DNA from: Pyrocephalus nanus | Lineage: Eukaryota; Chordata; Aves; Passeriformes; Tyrannidae | Direction: 5' to 3' | Length of the DNA stretch: 64,000 bases | NCBI GenBank assembly: GCA_038380795.1 | Contig: CM076266.1 | Span: 44,104,425 to 44,168,424 of the forward strand | Part shown: piece by piece, positions 61,401-64,000 of the stretch | How positions within the stretch are numbered: position 1 is the stretch's first letter | Layout: each line of letters opens with the position of its first letter | Position numbers and translations under genes: made by a program | Notes under the pieces: model-generated | Seen by the model: the letters and a program-made list of their open reading frames with translations, nothing else | Database searches by the model: none | Told to the model about the DNA's origin: nothing

Positions 61401-63274
61401 TATATGAATTAAATTGTGCAGTGTTAGCTAACTGCAGTTGTGTTATTAAGGTAATAAAATTACCCTACTGCTACCAGTGCAATGAGATAAGGTATAATGC
61501 AACGCTCAAAGCAATGTTCAGTGGAGCAAGGAAGTAGCAGAAAATTATTCTTTAAATTTTTTCCAGTATATTAAATTTGATTGTGTCCAATACTAGATAT
61601 TTTTTATTGCAAACCAGTTTGCTGTCTTTACCAGCTTTTATAAATCAGGTCTCAGAAAGATCTTAATAAATGAATAATAACTCTTAAGACATTACACTGT
61701 TAGTCTGTTGTTAGGTTGATTGTTTTGTGCCTTTTTATGATTTTGTTCCAAAGGAAAGGTATAAAATTTGGTATTTCAAAGGCTTAGTGTGACAAGAATG
61801 TTAGCACTTTCAGCATGACCAGTATGATCCTAGAACCATTTAAAGTACTTGAAGTTTGTTGACCACCTGAATACTCTATGTGTGTGCTTAATTTTTGTGA
61901 TGGAGGAAGGATATAGAAAAGTGTCTTTTTTTTGAACTTGGGCATAAATTCATGGGAAAAATATAAACAAAGTTACAGAACTATTGACAAGTCTTAGATT
62001 AGAACTAGGAGTCTTGTGTATAATTCAAATACTGAATCTCCATGGTAACTATTCGTGAGTAGGCTCTCAGTTCCAAAAATTACAGGGGACATGGTTAGAT
62101 CTAGCCCAAAGTACAACATTTTTAGAGATAACATTGAATTTGAAGTATATGGAGGAGTAGGAGGGCAGAGGATATCCTGAGCAGAGACCTTGAAATCTTT
62201 CTGTCTGTTTTATAATAAATATATGTAGAGTAAGTTATATATGTATGGAAAATACTAATATTAGTAACGTAGAGAATCTATTTATTTGTCTTTATAGAAT
62301 CAGTATATGTGGCTGACAGATCTGAACATATTTTTCTGTAACACTTGTTTCTTGGGGTCATTTATGAGATCATAGTATTTACAGTTAACCTGTAAACCTG
62401 CTTCTTCCTTTTAGGATTTCAGAAAGTAGCCACATTCACTCTCTGCATCTATATAAGCTGTAGAGGTTTTCATAAAGCAATTATAAAGGAACAATCCAAT
62501 AGTGCTGCCTAAAACAAAAGAATTCACTTCCATTAAGCCCATTTCAAAGTACACTGAAGTCAATGGAAAAATACCAACTGACAGGAACAGATTTGAGGTC
62601 AGTGAAATTTTTGGTAATGGATACTGTTCGTTCCTTGTAAGCTGGGCTAAGAGGTGTCCACACTGCATTTGACTGTGTCCGCAAATGCTGGCATAGCTGT
62701 CAGCAGGATTTATGGTGCATTTTCACCCCCACAATGAGAAAGCAAAAGTAAGAAGGATGAAGAGCTTTTACATGTATCTCCAACTGCTGAGGCATGAGAA
62801 CACCGCTTTAGCCAGCCCTTGATACAAAAACCACACTCCACTTCCTTTGAAGAGCTTTGTGAAAGGTGTCAGAGGAGATGGAGATCAGCCTGAATGGCAA
62901 ATATCTCTGCAGGGCAGTCACAGGCTCCTTTGGGCTCTAGAACAACTTGAGTGTGCAACAGAGGGACAAGGAGATGCTACTCTGGGGCTGACATGAAGAG
63001 TTGCCACAGCACTCTGCTTGGGAGCTGTAAACCAGTGCCATGGGCAATGGTACAGAGACACAGCAAAAGGTCAGTGACACTGCACTCCTACTGGGCTCTG
63101 CTGGATGCTGGCATTCACCAAGCCAACATTGCAGTGGAAACAGAACAGCTCTCTGGAGAGCATCTAAATCTCTGTGTTGTATAGCAGCATCACCAGCATC
63201 TAAAGATCAAGCCACTGCACTGGTAAGCCTGGGAGGGTAATGAGCACTTCTAGCTGCACAGCTGGATGGCAGCT
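55475..63274. other. Upstream intergenic DNA, no gene recognised
   Basis: No exon or RNA gene could be supported. It contains a TA/TTTA simple repeat at about 56889-56922, a CAAAA-rich patch at about 60027-60064 and a pyrimidine-rich patch near 61078-61132. The block at 62520-62580 includes CACTGAAGTCAATGGA, possibly an old repeat core. About 62880-63274 is GC-richer and borders the LTR. Confidence 0.6.
56889..56922. repeat. (TA)n/(TTTA)n microsatellite
   Basis: TATATATATATT followed by TTATTTATTTATTTG, a compound simple repeat. Confidence 0.85.
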
Positions 63275-64000
63275 TGTAGTGGGTTTCTGTGTCTGGATTT
63301 TGATGGCAGGGGGAGTCTACAGGAGTGGCTTCTGTTAGAAGCTGCTAGAAGCTTCCCCTGTCCCATGGAGCCAATGCCAGCCTGCTCCAGGATGGACTTC
63401 CTGCCGCTGGCTAAGGCCAGGGAAATAAGGAGTGATAGTAACATCTCTGTGGTAACATGCTTAAGAGCAGAAAGTTGTTGTGCAGAAAGAAGTCCAGCCA
63501 GAGAAGAGCAGAATGAGAACATGGGAACCACAAGGCAGACACCAAGGTCAGTGCAGAAGGAGGGGCAGGAGGTGCTCCAGGCACTGGAGCTGAGGCCCTG
63601 CAGCCCGTGGTGCAGACCATGGTGGGGCAGCTGTGCCCCTGCAGCTCACGAGGGACCATCGGGGTGCAGAGACCCCCCTGCAGCCCATGCAGGAACCCAT
63701 GCTGGAGCAGCTGGATGAATGAAGGAGGCTGCGACCCCGTGGGAAGCCCAAGGCGGAGCAGGGTCCTGTCAGAGACCTGCAGTCTGTGGAGAGGGAAGCC
63801 CATGCTGGAGCAGTTTTTTCCTGGGTAGGACTTGTGGCCCCTGTGGGGGACCCACATTGATACATCTGATCTGTGAAGGACTGCACCTCATGGAGGAGTG
63901 ACCCACGGGACAGCAGTTTATGAAAAACTGCTGCCTGAGGGATGGACTCACACTGGAGAGGTCCATCAAGGACTGTCTCCCATGGGAGGGACTCCACAGG
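63275..64000 (+). mobile_element. Avian endogenous-retrovirus LTR (ERVL-like), cut by window end
   Basis: From TGTAGTGGGTTT at 63275 the sequence runs through AGCTGCTAGAAGCTTCCCCT, AGACACCAAGGTCAGTGCAG, GCAGGAGGTGCTCCAGGCAC and then repeated CTGCAGCCC...GCTGGAGCAG blocks to the window end. I recognise this as a common passerine LTR type that I place, from memory, with ERVL. No gag, pol or env frame is present in the visible part, so it is either a solo LTR or the 5' edge of a longer decayed copy. The open frames of about 150 codons on both strands arise from the GC-rich repeat and are not genes. The left boundary is inferred from the TG start. Confidence 0.7.
63590..64000 (+). repeat. Degenerate tandem blocks of about 45 nt inside the LTR
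   Basis: Blocks of the form CTGCAGCCC(g/a)TG...GACCCACGCTGGAGCAG recur at about 63598, 63639, 63679, 63735, 63776, 63822, 63873, 63921 and 63967, spaced roughly 40-55 nt. They have diverged strongly from each other. Confidence 0.7.

Noticed and set aside
62520..62580. CACTGAAGTCAATGGA motif as a second palindromic MITE like the one at 2487
   Set aside because: The motif resembles the core I associate with such elements, but no terminal inverted repeats could be found around it.
63266..63997. Open frames of about 150 codons on both strands at the right edge
   Set aside because: They lie over a GC-rich LTR with tandem blocks, and frames open on both strands at once, as expected for repeat DNA.

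Overview
The window is vertebrate nuclear DNA, almost certainly from a bird and probably a songbird (Passeriformes). It is AT-rich with a single GC-rich, CpG-dense patch. It carries 3' ends of CR1 LINEs, the dominant avian retrotransposon, and one tRNA-Ile-headed SINE with a CR1-type tail, the architecture I know from zebra finch (TguSINE1). It runs at its right edge into a GGAGCAG-rich LTR that I associate with avian ERVL elements. No bacterial-type operons, CRISPR arrays or intact mobile-element genes are visible.

One gene fills most of the window: SCIN (scinderin, also called adseverin), on the minus strand. I could place all 16 coding exons. The ATG is at 51480 and the TGA at 2916-2918. 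Every intron is GT-AG, every junction keeps phase, and the exons sum to 2154 nt (717 codons plus stop), the usual size for SCIN. Six gelsolin-like repeats can be followed through the protein, with two candidate phosphoinositide-binding basic patches at residues 112-119 and 138-146. The gene looks intact and functional.

Layout by coordinate (SCIN is transcribed right to left): 1-2915 holds the 3' UTR and downstream flank, including an old palindromic MITE-like element. 2916-17274 holds exons 16 to 5, closely spaced, with a CR1 in intron 12. 17275-32825 is intron 4 (15.6 kb) and 32976-44778 is intron 3 (11.8 kb), both with no further coding sequence. 44779-51480 holds exons 3, 2 and 1. 51180-51720 is the CpG-rich promoter region, with a TATA-like box and a GC box upstream of the ATG and a G-quadruplex-type GGGGTC repeat just inside intron 1. 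51721-63274 is intergenic upstream DNA with no recognisable exon but with the tRNA-derived SINE. 63275-64000 is a truncated LTR.

I found no previously undescribed biological system. The most useful second looks are the G4 repeat beside the first 5' splice site, the tRNA-Ile/CR1 composite SINE, the degenerate tandem structure inside the LTR, and the palindromic element in the SCIN 3' flank.
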